Positions 42,663-53,976 of a stretch of 64,000 bases of DNA are shown here, one piece after another; the stretch's first letter is position 1, and each line of letters opens with the position of its first letter. This DNA is from Bradyrhizobium sp. URHD0069. GTDB taxonomy: Bacteria > Pseudomonadota > Alphaproteobacteria > Rhizobiales > Xanthobacteraceae. The notes under the pieces are model-generated. The model worked only from the letters and a program-made list of their open reading frames with translations. It did not search any database and was not told the DNA's origin. The stretch spans positions 1 through 64,000 of the forward strand of contig NZ_JNIJ01000014.1 of NCBI RefSeq assembly GCF_000701345.1, written 5' to 3'. The translations under genes and the position numbers were made by a program.

Positions 42663-43190
42663 CTAACTGCCCGCGAGCTTGGAAAATTCCTTCACCACGC
42701 GCTCATAGACCGGCCGCTTGAACGGCACGATCAGATTGGGAAGATTCTTCATCGGCTCCCAGCGCCAACTGATGAATTCGGCCTTGTGGCCGCCGCCGGG
42801 GCTGGCGACATTGATCTCGTCGTCCTTACCGGTAAAGCGAACTGCGTACCATTTCTGCCGCTGGCCGCGATAGCGGCCCTTCCAGGTACGCCCGGCGACG
42901 GTGCGGGGAATGTCGTAGATCAGCCAGTCCGCGACCTCGCCGAGTTTCTCTACCGAGCGGACGCTGGTTTCCTCATAAAGTTCGCGCTTCGCCGCCTCCC
43001 AAGTGTCCTCGCCGGGATCGACGCCGCCTTGCGGCATCTGCCACACGTGAGATTCATCGACATGTTCGATGCCGCCGGCGCGGCGACCGATGAAGACGAG
43101 CCCTGCCGGATTGATCAGCATCATGCCGACGCATGTTCGATAGGGCAAGTCGTCATAACGCGCCATTCCGTCAAGGTCCCTTACGGTCAT
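42663..43190 (-). CDS. rppH: RppH-type Nudix hydrolase, copy 2
   Basis: A 175-residue paralogue of the neighbouring Nudix gene. It begins [20 protein letters not shown]; the box reads [23 protein letters not shown], with the usual final Gly replaced by Ser; then FRGQ-like [22 protein letters not shown]. Substitution at that position occurs in other RppH proteins and does not remove the metal-binding Glu residues. The two tandem copies could have split roles in RNA decapping and dinucleotide hydrolysis. It is downstream of the yibQ-ctpA-envC group on the same strand. Confidence 0.85.
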   Translation of the reverse strand: MTVRDLDGMARYDDLPYRTCVGMMLINPAGLVFIGRRAGGIEHVDESHVWQMPQGGVDPGEDTWEAAKRELYEETSVRSVEKLGEVADWLIYDIPRTVAGRTWKGRYRGQRQKWYAVRFTGKDDEINVASPGGGHKAEFISWRWEPMKNLPNLIVPFKRPVYERVVKEFSKLAGS

Positions 43191-43249
43191 ACGCTTGATC
43201 TGGTGTGCGGAACCTGGCGGTTTCCGAAGTCGTACCAGTCGGTTGATCT

Positions 43250-44452
43250 TCAGCCAGATTTTGATTTCAGCATTGCGGTTGTCAATGGCACAAGCATGAT
43301 GCCGCGGCTTTCCAGCGCCTTGGTCCAGACGCCAATCCGCTCGATCGAAACCGGCAACGCCGAGGCGATGCCGACCGCGGTTCCACGTTCCTTCGCCAAA
43401 CTTTCGAGCTTGGCGAGCGCCCGGTCGATCTCCATCGCCGTCGGCACCGCATCGATGCTGAGGTCGGCCTTGGCGAAAGGCATCGCCTGGCTTGCCGCCA
43501 AGGTCGGGGCGACGCTGCGCGGCGCCGATCCGTCGTCGAGATAGCCGAGCCCGCGCTTGGCCGCTTCGCGGACGATCGGCTGCATCACGGCATCGGTGAC
43601 GACAAAGCGCCCGCCCATGAAATTGGCGATCCCGGCATAGCCCTGGAAGCGGCTGAGGTGCCAGTACAGCCGATCGAGATTGTGCTCGGCGCCAAGCGTC
43701 GTGAGCAGGGTTTGCGGGCCGGGATCGTTGTCGGGATAGTCGAACGGCTCCATCGGGATTTGCAGCAGAATCTCATGGCGTTGCGCGCGCGCCCGCTCGG
43801 CGAGCTTGGCGGGATCCGAGCCGTAGGGCGTAAATGCCAGCGTCACCGCGGCCGGCAGTTTCATGATGGCATCGGTGGTCTTGGCCGCGCCGACGCCGAG
43901 GCCTCCGACCACGATAGCGACCACCGGCATTTTTGCAGCCTTGGCGCGGTCGGCCTCGGCTGCGTAGACCGTGAACGGTTTCAACCCATCTGACACCACC
44001 GGGATCATGCCGTAGCGCGATTTCTCAAGCAGGCGCTGATCGATCCCGGCCATCATGGCAGGCGCGGCGTCAACCTCGGCGTTGCTCGGAGCGTCGCCGG
44101 CTATCACGACGTCGTGGCGCACCCCGCTTGAGCCATCGATAATGGTGACGGTCTTCTGCTCGCCTGCTGCTGCTTGCCTGGTTGCAGGTTTCGCGTTGTG
44201 CTCGGAAGCGCCCGAGGGGGACGTGGCGGGTTTTTCGGCCGCAGGCGCTGCCTGACGGATCGCGACGTGTGCGATCGGTTCGCCGCCCAGTGGATTATCG
44301 TTGAAGATGGCGAAGCCTACGAAGACCACCAGAAACAACCCGAGCAGCACGGCAAGCACCTGGATACCCGTGAATGGCAGCCGGTATCGGCGCTTGCGGC
44401 GCGCGGTTTCCTGTCCGAGCGGAGTGCTCAGATCGTCGGCCATCTCAGCCAT
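43250..44452 (-). CDS. Divergent polysaccharide deacetylase (YibQ family)
   Basis: A 400-residue protein. Residues about 25-50 form a membrane anchor, then a Pro/Ala-rich linker, and a NodB-like divergent polysaccharide deacetylase domain from about 170 to the end with [37 protein letters not shown] and [13 protein letters not shown]. YibQ lies beside envC and ctpA in many proteobacteria; the activity on peptidoglycan or another glycan is not proven. Stop at 43250 is 60 bases from the Nudix start. Confidence 0.9.
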   Translation of the reverse strand: MAEMADDLSTPLGQETARRKRRYRLPFTGIQVLAVLLGLFLVVFVGFAIFNDNPLGGEPIAHVAIRQAAPAAEKPATSPSGASEHNAKPATRQAAAGEQKTVTIIDGSSGVRHDVVIAGDAPSNAEVDAAPAMMAGIDQRLLEKSRYGMIPVVSDGLKPFTVYAAEADRAKAAKMPVVAIVVGGLGVGAAKTTDAIMKLPAAVTLAFTPYGSDPAKLAERARAQRHEILLQIPMEPFDYPDNDPGPQTLLTTLGAEHNLDRLYWHLSRFQGYAGIANFMGGRFVVTDAVMQPIVREAAKRGLGYLDDGSAPRSVAPTLAASQAMPFAKADLSIDAVPTAMEIDRALAKLESLAKERGTAVGIASALPVSIERIGVWTKALESRGIMLVPLTTAMLKSKSG

Positions 44453-44577
44453 GGACCCCCCGAATCAATCGGGCGACGATACCACGGCGGGGGCAAGGGC
44501 GCGGCAGTTCCGGCGTTGCGGCAGCCTCGTGAAAAGCTCGCTTGGGCCTCAATTGTGAGCCATTTGGCCCCGCCAAC

Positions 44578-44600
44578 AAAAAGGCGACCCGAAGGCCGCC
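44578..44600 (-). terminator. Intrinsic terminator after ctpA
   Basis: On the minus strand GGCGGCC, loop TTCG, GGTCGCC (7-bp stem with one G-T pair) is followed by TTTTT. The UUCG-type tetraloop and T-run make a standard terminator. It lies 32 bases past the ctpA stop. Confidence 0.85.
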
Positions 44601-44631
44601 CATTGCGCAAGAGCCGGTCAGCTCGGCCGGA

Positions 44632-45987
44632 TCAGTTCGCCGCCTTGTTGCCGGGCTTGTCGATCGCAGCCTTGTCGCCGGTCGCCGGCGCGGCGGCATT
44701 GACCTTGACGCCGTGGAGCAGATCGGCGGCCATCTTCAACGCCTTGTCGTCCTTGGCATCCGGCGGCACATAGGATTGCGAGCCGGTCTTCTCGTCGCCC
44801 TCCGACTTCAGATGCCCGCGCAGCGAGGCTTCGCCCTTGGTGTCGGTCCGCGACTTCAACTCGTCGGGCACGTCCTGGAGCACTTCGATGTCCGGAACGA
44901 TGCCCTTGGCCTGGATCGACTTGCCCGATGGCGTGAAGTAGCGCGCGGTGGTGAGACGTAGCGCGCCATTGCCGGAGCCGAGCGGAATGATGGTTTGCAC
45001 CGAGCCTTTACCGAACGAGCGGGTGCCGACCAAGGTCGCGCGCTTGTGGTCCTGCAGCGCGCCGGCGACGATTTCGGACGCCGATGCCGAGCCGCCATTG
45101 ATCAGCACAATGATCTGCTTGCCCTTGGTCAGGTCGCCAGAATGCGCGGCGCGGCGCTGGGTTTCCTCGGCGTTGCGGCCGCGGGTAGAGACGATCTCGC
45201 CGCGCTCGAGGAAGGTATCGGAAACCGTTACCGCTTCCTCCAGCAATCCGCCGGGATTGTTGCGCAGGTCGATGATGAAGCCTTTCAGCTTGTCGGCGCC
45301 GATCTGGTTGGTGAGGTTGCCGATTTCCCGCTTCAGGCCTTCGGTGGTCTGCTCATTGAAGGTGGTGACGCGGATATAACCGATATCGTCGCCTTCCATG
45401 CGTGCGCGCACCGAGCGGACGCGGATGTTGTCGCGCACCAGCGTGACGTCGAGCGGATTGTCCTGACCCTTGCGAATGATCTTCAGCCTGATCTTGGTAT
45501 TGACCGGCCCGCGCATTTTCTCGACGGCCTGATTGAGGGTGAGGCCCTGCACGGCTTCGTCGTCGAGATTGGTGATGATGTCGTTGGCCATGATACCGGC
45601 CTTGGACGCCGGCGTATCATCGATCGGCGAGACGACCTTGATCAGCCCATCTTCCATCGTGACTTCGATGCCGAGACCGCCGAATTCACCGCGGGTCTGC
45701 ACCTGCATGTCGCGGAAGCTCTTGGCGTCCATGTAGCTCGAATGCGGATCGAGGCCGGTCAGCATTCCGCTGATCGCGGACTCGACGAGCTTGCTGTCGT
45801 CGGGCTTCTCGACGTAGTCGCTGCGGACCCGTTCGAACACATCGCCGAACAGATTGAGCTGCCGATAGGTGTCTGAAGTCGCGGCGCGCGCACTCGATCC
45901 CATCAGCACCGAGCGGGGCTGGGTTACGAAGAGCGTCAATGCCGCGCCGGTGGCGGCGCTGAGGAGAATTACAGAAGTCTTGCGCAT
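44632..45987 (-). CDS. ctpA: C-terminal processing peptidase CtpA (S41 family)
   Basis: A 451-residue periplasmic serine protease. An N-terminal signal/anchor (about 1-36), an S41 N-terminal helical part, a PDZ domain near 90-175 (GGLGIEVTMEDG...), and the catalytic domain with Ser in GGSASASEIVAGALQDH and Lys in RSFGKGSVQT. CtpA trims or degrades periplasmic proteins, often peptidoglycan hydrolases. ATG 45987 is preferred over 45990; it overlaps the envC stop. The variable C-terminal tail is acidic and lysine-rich. Confidence 0.95.
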   Translation of the reverse strand: MRKTSVILLSAATGAALTLFVTQPRSVLMGSSARAATSDTYRQLNLFGDVFERVRSDYVEKPDDSKLVESAISGMLTGLDPHSSYMDAKSFRDMQVQTRGEFGGLGIEVTMEDGLIKVVSPIDDTPASKAGIMANDIITNLDDEAVQGLTLNQAVEKMRGPVNTKIRLKIIRKGQDNPLDVTLVRDNIRVRSVRARMEGDDIGYIRVTTFNEQTTEGLKREIGNLTNQIGADKLKGFIIDLRNNPGGLLEEAVTVSDTFLERGEIVSTRGRNAEETQRRAAHSGDLTKGKQIIVLINGGSASASEIVAGALQDHKRATLVGTRSFGKGSVQTIIPLGSGNGALRLTTARYFTPSGKSIQAKGIVPDIEVLQDVPDELKSRTDTKGEASLRGHLKSEGDEKTGSQSYVPPDAKDDKALKMAADLLHGVKVNAAAPATGDKAAIDKPGNKAAN

Positions 45988-47369
45988 CATCCGCGAACCT
46001 TTTCGCCTTCATTTGCGGCCCACCATGGGCCTGGATCGATTGGAGTGCCGTCCTTACGGAACTCGACATAGAGCACGGGTTGGCTCGCGTTAGTCGCGAG
46101 AATAGATGCGACCTGGGACTTCGTCCCCATGATCGCGACCGGCTCCCCCGTAAGTACAAACTGGCCGATGTTAACCGAAATGCGCTCCATCCCGGCGATC
46201 AAGACATGATACCCGCCACCGGCATTGAGGATCAAGAGTTGTCCGTAGCTGCGGAAGGGTCCGGCGTAAACAACCCACCCGTCACACGGTGTTGTGACCT
46301 GGGCGCCGGCGCGAGTCGCCAAAGAAATGCCTTTTTCTACGCCGCCAGCGCCGTCGGAACCGCCAAATTCGCGAATCTTGACGCCATTAACCGGCATCGC
46401 GAATAAACCCTTGGCGGACGCGAAAGCGATGGCCGGGGTCATCCGGGCGGGGTCCTTCAAGGCCCCCAGATTAGGCTTGCCGTTGAGGGTAGCCGGGGCG
46501 CCTTGCAGGCTGGCGGCTGCGGCCGCTTTCGCGGCGCTCGCCAGATCCTGCTCCATTTTGGCGATCAGGCCCTGCAGGCTGTCGACCTGCCGGGACAGCG
46601 TGATGGCGCGGGCGCCTTCCGCCTCCATGTCTTTCTCGATCGAACTCTGCTTTCGCTGCCGCTCCTCGACCAGGGCCGCGAGCCGGGTTTGGTCATCCCT
46701 TAATTTGTCGCGGTCGACCGCAAGCTTGTCGCGCTCCGTGGCGATGGCTTTGCGAAGTGCCACCAGTTCGCTGAGATCTTCGGCCAGCTTTTCCGCGCGT
46801 GCCCGCAATTCGGGCACCACGGAGCCGAGCAGCATGGCGGTGCGCAGCGATTGCAAGGCATCTTCCGGCCTCACCAGCAAGGCCGGCGGCGTGCGCCGTC
46901 CCGCCCGTTGCAGGGCAGCGAGCACCTCCATAATTTCGGATCGGCGCGAATCGAGCGAGCCGCGTATCCGCTGCTCGCGTGAATCGAGCGGGAGCAGCCG
47001 CGCTTCGGCATCGCCGATCCGGGTCTCGACGCCGCGCACCTGGGCTGCGATGTCGATCAATTGCTGATTGAGCTTGCTGCGATCCTGACCGATCGCGGCG
47101 ATCTCGGCCTTGAACTTCTCCTGCAATTCAGCCGCGCTTTTTTGCTGGGCCCGGGTGGCCTCGAGTTCCTGCGCGCGCTGCTTGATGGTGTCAGGGGAAG
47201 CGGCTGTTGTCTGCGGCGCGGTGCCTGCGACCTGCGCCGCCGCCGGCGTCAGGCTCATGCCGGCAATGCCCACGGACAGCAAAGCAATCGAAATCGGCCT
47301 GCGGACGGAAGCTGCCCGGCCGCGGCGGATGGTGTCTGTATACGAACGAATGTGTCGCGGTGACTGCAT
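45987..47369 (-). CDS. envC: Murein hydrolase activator EnvC-like protein (degenerate LytM)
   Basis: A 460-residue periplasmic protein. A signal region ending AAAQ near residue 46, long coiled coils at about 60-290, and a C-terminal LytM/M23 domain from about 340. The zinc-ligand motifs are lost: the expected HxxxD segment reads VEKGISLAT and the HxH strand reads YVEFRKD, which is the activator-type state seen in EnvC. It overlaps ctpA by one base and so shares its transcript. It probably activates amidases at the septum. Confidence 0.93.
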   Translation of the reverse strand: MQSPRHIRSYTDTIRRGRAASVRRPISIALLSVGIAGMSLTPAAAQVAGTAPQTTAASPDTIKQRAQELEATRAQQKSAAELQEKFKAEIAAIGQDRSKLNQQLIDIAAQVRGVETRIGDAEARLLPLDSREQRIRGSLDSRRSEIMEVLAALQRAGRRTPPALLVRPEDALQSLRTAMLLGSVVPELRARAEKLAEDLSELVALRKAIATERDKLAVDRDKLRDDQTRLAALVEERQRKQSSIEKDMEAEGARAITLSRQVDSLQGLIAKMEQDLASAAKAAAAASLQGAPATLNGKPNLGALKDPARMTPAIAFASAKGLFAMPVNGVKIREFGGSDGAGGVEKGISLATRAGAQVTTPCDGWVVYAGPFRSYGQLLILNAGGGYHVLIAGMERISVNIGQFVLTGEPVAIMGTKSQVASILATNASQPVLYVEFRKDGTPIDPGPWWAANEGEKVRG

Positions 47370-47411
47370 CGAAACCGGATCAGTGCTCTCTAAAGCTTCC
47401 GCCTGCGCGGC

Positions 47412-47894
47412 TTAGGCGCGGTGATAGGGGTGACCGGCCAAAATGGTCGCGGCCCGATAGACTTGTTCCAGAAGCATGACGCGAACCATTTGGTGCGGCC
47501 AAGTCGCGGAGCCGAACGCTATGCTGAGCTTAGCCTTGCGCCGCAAATCGGGCGAAAGTCCGTCCGCGCCGCCGATCATGAAAATAGTGTTGGCGACCGA
47601 CGCATCCCGCCAGCGGCCAAGATGCCGGGCAAAGGTGGCGCTGTCGATATTGTCACCGCGCTCATCGAGCGCCACCAGCACCGATTTCTCAGGGATGGCG
47701 GCCGAAATCGCCGCGGCTTCTTCGGCCATCCGGGTTGCGGCATCGCGCGCGCGGCTTTCCGGAATTTCGTGCACCTCAAGGCCGCGAAAACCGAGTTTGC
47801 GGCCGATGTCGTCGAATCGCTCGCGATAGCGTTGTGCCAATTCCCGCTCCGGGCCTTGCTTCAGCCGGCCGATTGAAACGACGACGAGGTGCAT
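47412..47894 (-). CDS. rlmH: 23S rRNA pseudouridine-1915 N3-methyltransferase RlmH
   Basis: A 160-residue SPOUT methyltransferase. Glycine-rich FMIGGADGLSP and the C-terminal SIAFGSATWPHQMVRVMLLEQVYRAATI with the knot are conserved, ending in GHPYHR. ATG 47894 (MHLVVVSIG) matches the family; an upstream ATG at 47912 lies inside the adjoining palindrome. A 43-base palindromic repeat (47899-47941) ends five bases before the start codon, so the ribosome-binding region overlaps a hairpin. Confidence 0.96.
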   Translation of the reverse strand: MHLVVVSIGRLKQGPERELAQRYRERFDDIGRKLGFRGLEVHEIPESRARDAATRMAEEAAAISAAIPEKSVLVALDERGDNIDSATFARHLGRWRDASVANTIFMIGGADGLSPDLRRKAKLSIAFGSATWPHQMVRVMLLEQVYRAATILAGHPYHRA

Positions 47895-47898
47895 AACA

Positions 47899-47941
47899 GC
47901 ATTTTCCGGCAAAGTGGAAACCGGTTTGCCGCAGAAAATGC
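47899..47941. repeat. Palindrome abutting rlmH start
   Basis: Outer arms GCATTTTC (47899-47906) and GAAAATGC (47934-47941), inner arms CGGCAAA (47907-47913) and TTTGCCG (47925-47931). The core AAAGTGGAAACC matches that in the repeat at 8999-9044. It lies between rsfS and rlmH. Confidence 0.85.
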
Positions 47942-48022
47942 TTCAAATCAATAACTCGCGCGCATTCCGATGCGCGCATGCATGCCACCATGCGCTCAAG
48001 CCGATTCACCTCGGCTCGACAG

Positions 48023-48430
48023 TTAGATCGCCGTCGCCGCCGGGTTTTGCGTCCACAACCTTTCCAGATTGTAGAATTCGCGCACCTCGGGTCTGAACAC
48101 GTGCACGATCACATCGCCGGAATCGATCAGCACCCAGTCACAATTGGGCAAGCCCTCGATGTGGATGCTTTTGATCCCGGTTTCCTTCAGGCCTTTCGCG
48201 ACGTTTTCCGCGATCGCGCCGACGTGCCGGTTGGCCCGGCCCGAGGTGACGATCATGTAGTCGGAAAATGCAGATTTACCGCGAAGGTCGATGGTGACCG
48301 TTTCTTCCGCCTTCATATCGTCGAGGCGGGAGAGGATCATATTCAGCGTCTTGTCGGCGTCGGGTTGCGCCTTCAAGGCCGCGGCTTGTGTCGATGTTTT
48401 ACGCGTTTTGGGTAAAACAGACTTGGACAA
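48023..48430 (-). CDS. rsfS: Ribosomal silencing factor RsfS
   Basis: A 135-residue DUF143 protein that binds ribosomal protein uL14 and blocks subunit joining when nutrients are limited. Conserved core: ILSRLDDMKAEETVTIDLRGKSAFSDYMIVTSGRANRHVGAIAENVA, then HIEGLPNCDWVLIDSGDVIVHVFRPEVREFYNLERLW. The N-terminal 30 residues (TTG 48430) are lysine-rich and look conserved in relatives; an ATG at 48340 would remove them. It lies between nadD and rlmH, the usual order. Confidence 0.93.
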   Translation of the reverse strand: MSKSVLPKTRKTSTQAAALKAQPDADKTLNMILSRLDDMKAEETVTIDLRGKSAFSDYMIVTSGRANRHVGAIAENVAKGLKETGIKSIHIEGLPNCDWVLIDSGDVIVHVFRPEVREFYNLERLWTQNPAATAI

Positions 48431-48548
48431 TACAGATGGTGCCAGGGACCATTCCTTTCACTGTATCGCAAACGCCGAATCCCGGCGCCCGCTCGCTATA
48501 CTATGCATGTGGGGTTAATGGTTTCAATATTCCAGTGAACCCCACCTG

Positions 48549-49202
48549 TTACTTCTCTGTCCTCCAGCTGCCGTCCGGGTTCCGAAGGCCGGTCGACGAC
48601 AGGTTCAACTTCATGCCCGTCAGAAAAACCCAGGCCGGCGCGCGCCGGTCCGCCAGCCTGCCAGCCTGGTTCTCGGGAATGCGATAGCGCGCCAGCGCCT
48701 GGGCCGCGGGCGCAGCCAGCGCGCGAAAACTTTGCGGCGGGCGGTCGATCACAGCGATCGGCACCTCGGATGCAATGCGCCGCCAATTTTCCCAGCGATG
48801 AAATTGCGCGAGATTGTCAGCGCCCATGATCCAGACAAAACGCAGGCCGCCGGCGCGGCGGCGCAGATAAGTGATCGTGTCGACAGTGTATCGCGTTCCG
48901 ATGACGGATTCGAGACAGCTGATGTCGATGCGCGGATCGTCGGCCATTTCGCGCGCGGCCTCAGTACGTTGAGCGAGATCGCGCAAGGCTCCTTGTTGCT
49001 TGAGCGGATTGCCCGGCGTCACCAGCCACCACACGCGATCGAGCCTCAGCCGCTTGATTGCGAACAGGCTGATGGCGCGATGCGCGACATGCGGCGGATT
49101 GAACGAGCCGCCGAGCAGGCCAATGCGCATGCCGTTGGTATAGAGCGGGATGGCCTGAGAAACGGATTGCGGCGCGACCAAAGCTCTATTCAATTGAGCC
49201 AC
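48549..49202 (-). CDS. nadD: Nicotinate-nucleotide adenylyltransferase
   Basis: A 217-residue nucleotidyltransferase making deamido-[14 protein letters not shown] (H38, H41) is the ATP-binding motif; [19 protein letters not shown] and the C-terminal [10 protein letters not shown] (ISSTxIR-type) are present. An in-frame ATG at 49130, just before RIGLLGGSF, gives a shorter 193-residue form. Followed by rsfS and rlmH. Confidence 0.95.
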   Translation of the reverse strand: MAQLNRALVAPQSVSQAIPLYTNGMRIGLLGGSFNPPHVAHRAISLFAIKRLRLDRVWWLVTPGNPLKQQGALRDLAQRTEAAREMADDPRIDISCLESVIGTRYTVDTITYLRRRAGGLRFVWIMGADNLAQFHRWENWRRIASEVPIAVIDRPPQSFRALAAPAAQALARYRIPENQAGRLADRRAPAWVFLTGMKLNLSSTGLRNPDGSWRTEK

Positions 49203-49325
49203 CGCGGGCGCAGCTTAGAACCGTTGGATTCGGATCTCTTTCGTATGACGCGTTTCCTTCACGCGAACTGATTTCCACTCCGGATCGCGTCCGGGGCAGG
49301 CTTTCGCTGGAAAACCCTCTGGGGC

Positions 49326-50618
49326 TCACGGCCGCGTCTGCCCGGTGCCGTGGACGCGATATTTGAAGCTCGTCAGCTGCTCGGCGCCGACCGGGCCGCG
49401 GGCGTGAAATTTCCCGGTGGCGATGCCGATTTCCGCGCCGAAGCCGAATTCGCCGCCGTCGGCGAATTGCGTCGATGCATTATGCAGCACGATTGCCGAA
49501 TCGACCTCGTTGAGAAATTTGCGCGCGGCGGCTTGGTCTTCCGTCACGATCGCATCGGTGTGGTGTGAACCGTGGTCGTGAATATGCGCGATCGCTTCAG
49601 CGACACCGTCGACGACTTTCGCTGACATGATCGCATCCTCGTATTCGGTGTCCCAGTCTTCGTCGGACGCAGGCTTCACCCTGGAATCAGTTCGTTGCAC
49701 GGCATCGTCGCCGCGCACTTCGCAACCGGCCTCGATCAGCATCGCGATCAGCGGCTTGAGCGCAGTCGGCGCGCCGGCGCGATCGACCAGCAAGGTTTCG
49801 GCCGCGCCGCACACGCCGGGACGCCGCATCTTGGCGTTCAGCACGATCGACTTCGCCATTTCGAGATTGGCGGCACGGTCGACATAAACATGGTTGACGC
49901 CTTCCAGATGCGCGAACACCGGCACGCGCGCCTCGGCTTCGACGCGCGCGACCAGGCTCTTGCCGCCGCGTGGCACGATGACGTCGACGCCGCCGTTCAA
50001 TCCGCTCAGCAAAAGGCCGACCGCCGATCGGTCGCGGGTCGGCACCAGCGTGATCGCAGCCTCGGGTAGATCGGCTTCGCGCAATCCCTGCACCAGACAA
50101 TCGTGGATCGCGCGGCAGGAGCGGAAACTGTCGGAGCCGCCGCGCAGGATCACCGCGTTGCCGGATTTCAGGCACAGCACGCCGGCGTCGGCAGCGACGT
50201 TGGGACGGCTTTCGAAAATCACGGCGACGACGCCGAGCGGCACCCGCACGCGTTCGATAGTCATGCCGTTCGGGCGCTGCCAGCTCTCGGTCACGACCCC
50301 GATCGGATCGGCGATGGCGCGCACGGTTGCGATGCCGTCGGCCATCGCATCGATGCGCGCGTCGGTCAGCATCAACCGATCGATGAAAGCCGAACTTGCG
50401 CCGCCGGCACGCACCTCCGCGACATCCTCGGCGTTGGCCGCGAGGATCGTGGACGCATTGGCGCGGATGGCGCGCTCCATTGCTTCCAGCGCGTGATTTT
50501 TCTGTTCCGGAGAGGCAAGCGCCAGCACCCGCGCGGCGGCGCGGGCGCGGACAGCAAGGTCGGTCATCAGGGTCGGCAAATCGGCGTTTCCGTCGATCGC
50601 CTTCAGGGGCGCGCTCAT
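49326..50618 (-). CDS. proA: Glutamate-5-semialdehyde dehydrogenase
   Basis: A 430-residue NADP-dependent enzyme of proline synthesis, reducing glutamyl-5-phosphate to the semialdehyde. The active-site Cys lies in [13 protein letters not shown]; other conserved blocks are [27 protein letters not shown] and the C-terminal [22 protein letters not shown]. It follows proB by 145 bases on the same strand, giving the two first steps of proline biosynthesis. Confidence 0.97.
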   Translation of the reverse strand: MSAPLKAIDGNADLPTLMTDLAVRARAAARVLALASPEQKNHALEAMERAIRANASTILAANAEDVAEVRAGGASSAFIDRLMLTDARIDAMADGIATVRAIADPIGVVTESWQRPNGMTIERVRVPLGVVAVIFESRPNVAADAGVLCLKSGNAVILRGGSDSFRSCRAIHDCLVQGLREADLPEAAITLVPTRDRSAVGLLLSGLNGGVDVIVPRGGKSLVARVEAEARVPVFAHLEGVNHVYVDRAANLEMAKSIVLNAKMRRPGVCGAAETLLVDRAGAPTALKPLIAMLIEAGCEVRGDDAVQRTDSRVKPASDEDWDTEYEDAIMSAKVVDGVAEAIAHIHDHGSHHTDAIVTEDQAAARKFLNEVDSAIVLHNASTQFADGGEFGFGAEIGIATGKFHARGPVGAEQLTSFKYRVHGTGQTRP

Positions 50619-50763
50619 CTCGGTTCAGCCTCAGGTAACGTCATGTCCTAGCACGGAAATCCACGTTTTGCGAAGTGCGGAAGAGGATTGACGGCGGCGA
50701 GTGTCGGATATTTTTGCGGCAGGTTCGGCGCTTGCGGGCCACGCCAAGCCGTCGGCCATTGGC

Positions 50764-51909
50764 CTAGCTCTCGGAAGAAAATGCGCCGCGCGGCCCCACC
50801 ACGAGATCGTCGCGGTGGATCATTTCCGCGCGCCCGCTGATGCCGAGGATCGCCATCACGTCCGGCGATGAGCGGCCTTTGATCTTCTCGGCGTCCTCGG
50901 CATCATAGGCGACAAGCCCGCGGCCGATTTCGTGGGTGTCGGGACCGCGCACCACGACCGCATCGCCGCGGGCGAATTGCCCATCGACCCGGATTACGCC
51001 TGCCGGCAGCAAGCTTTTGCCGGCGCGCAGCGCGCTCACCGCGCCGGCGTCGATGGTCAGCGTGCCCTTCGGCTCCAGTGATCCTGCGATCCATCGCTTG
51101 CGCGCGGTCACCGGATTGGCCGGCGTCAGAAACCAGGTGCAACGCCCGCCATCGGCGATGGCCTGCAGCGGATGCTCGATCTTGCCCGATGCGATCAGCA
51201 TATGCGTGCCGGCGGTGGTCGCGATCTTCGCCGCCTCGATCTTGGTGCGCATGCCGCCGCGCGACAATTCGGATCCGGCCGCGCCCGCCATCGCCTCGAT
51301 TTCCGATGTGACGGACTCCACGATCGGGATCAGTTTCGCATTCGGATGGTTGCCGGGCGGCGCATCGTAGAGCCCGTCGATATCCGACAGCAGGATCAGA
51401 AGGTCGGCGCTCGCCATGGTGGCGACGCGCGCGGCAAGGCGATCATTGTCGCCGTAGCGGATTTCATTGGTGGCGACCGTATCGTTCTCGTTGATCACGG
51501 GCACCGCGCGCCATTCCAGGAGCTTGGCGATGGTCGAGCGCGCGTTGAGATAGCGGCGGCGTTCTTCGGTGTCCTGCAGCGTCACCAGAATTTGCCCGGC
51601 GCCGATGCCGTGATGCCCCAGCACCTCCGACCAGATTCGCGCCAGCGCGATTTGCCCGACCGCCGCCGCGGCCTGGCTTTCCTCGAGTTTTAGCGTTCCG
51701 CGCGGCAGTTTCAGGCGGCTGCGTCCCAGCGCGATCGAGCCGGATGAGACGATCAGCACTTGGCGGCCCTCGCCATGCAACTTTGCAAGGTCGGCGGCAA
51801 GCGCTGCGAGCCACGACGCCCGCACTTCGCCGGCGTCGGAATCGATCAGCAGCGATGAGCCGACCTTGACCACGATGCGGCGGAATTTTTTCAAGCTGGG
51901 GCGGGCCAT
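50764..51909 (-). CDS. proB: Glutamate 5-kinase
   Basis: A 381-residue enzyme with an amino-acid kinase domain ([51 protein letters not shown]) and a C-terminal PUA domain from about 280 ([22 protein letters not shown]). It phosphorylates glutamate and is normally feedback-inhibited by proline. It lies between the VOC gene and proA. Confidence 0.97.
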   Translation of the reverse strand: MARPSLKKFRRIVVKVGSSLLIDSDAGEVRASWLAALAADLAKLHGEGRQVLIVSSGSIALGRSRLKLPRGTLKLEESQAAAAVGQIALARIWSEVLGHHGIGAGQILVTLQDTEERRRYLNARSTIAKLLEWRAVPVINENDTVATNEIRYGDNDRLAARVATMASADLLILLSDIDGLYDAPPGNHPNAKLIPIVESVTSEIEAMAGAAGSELSRGGMRTKIEAAKIATTAGTHMLIASGKIEHPLQAIADGGRCTWFLTPANPVTARKRWIAGSLEPKGTLTIDAGAVSALRAGKSLLPAGVIRVDGQFARGDAVVVRGPDTHEIGRGLVAYDAEDAEKIKGRSSPDVMAILGISGRAEMIHRDDLVVGPRGAFSSES

Positions 51910-51999
51910 GGATGCAGTCTGGTGCGCGTTTCGTCAAAAACGATACGCGCCACCTCCATGATTTGGAAGTGGCGCGGCTAGGCGAGAGCCGAGATTGCG

Positions 52000-52368
52000 T
52001 CAGCCCATCACGAACGCGTTGAGCTTATTGCCCTCGGGATCGCGGAAATAGGCGGCGTAGAACTTTTCGCTGCGCTGCCCGGGAGGGCCTTCGCAACTGC
52101 CGCCGAGCGACAAAGCGAGCTTGTAGACGCGGTCGACCTGAGCTTTGTCTTTTGCCCCGAATGCCGCCATCACGCCGTTGCCGACCGTCATCGGCTTGCC
52201 ATCATACGGAAGCGCGACGCCGAACCCGGCGCCGCCGCCCGGGCCGCCCCAGGCGATGAGCCGATCACTTGCCATGAAGCGCCCCATGCCCAGTTCGCCG
52301 CAAATCCTGTCATAGAATTCGGCCGCTTTCTTGAGATCGCTGGTGCCTACCGTGACGTACCCGATCAT
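52000..52368 (-). CDS. VOC-family (glyoxalase/bleomycin-resistance-like) protein
   Basis: A 122-residue single VOC module: MIGYVTVGTSDLKKAAEFYD starts the first beta-alpha-beta unit, and YAAYFRDPEGNKLNAFV ends the second, with the Asp/Glu metal-ligand region. Substrate unknown; the family includes glyoxalase I-like and resistance proteins. It sits between obgE and proB on the same strand with about 65-90-base gaps. Confidence 0.85.
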   Translation of the reverse strand: MIGYVTVGTSDLKKAAEFYDRICGELGMGRFMASDRLIAWGGPGGGAGFGVALPYDGKPMTVGNGVMAAFGAKDKAQVDRVYKLALSLGGSCEGPPGQRSEKFYAAYFRDPEGNKLNAFVMG

Positions 52369-52432
52369 GATTTTCCTCCCTCAGATTTTATCGGATGGCG
52401 GAGTTTTGCAGCCGGACCGAAGCAAGCGCAAG

Positions 52433-53976
<1,544 letters not shown>

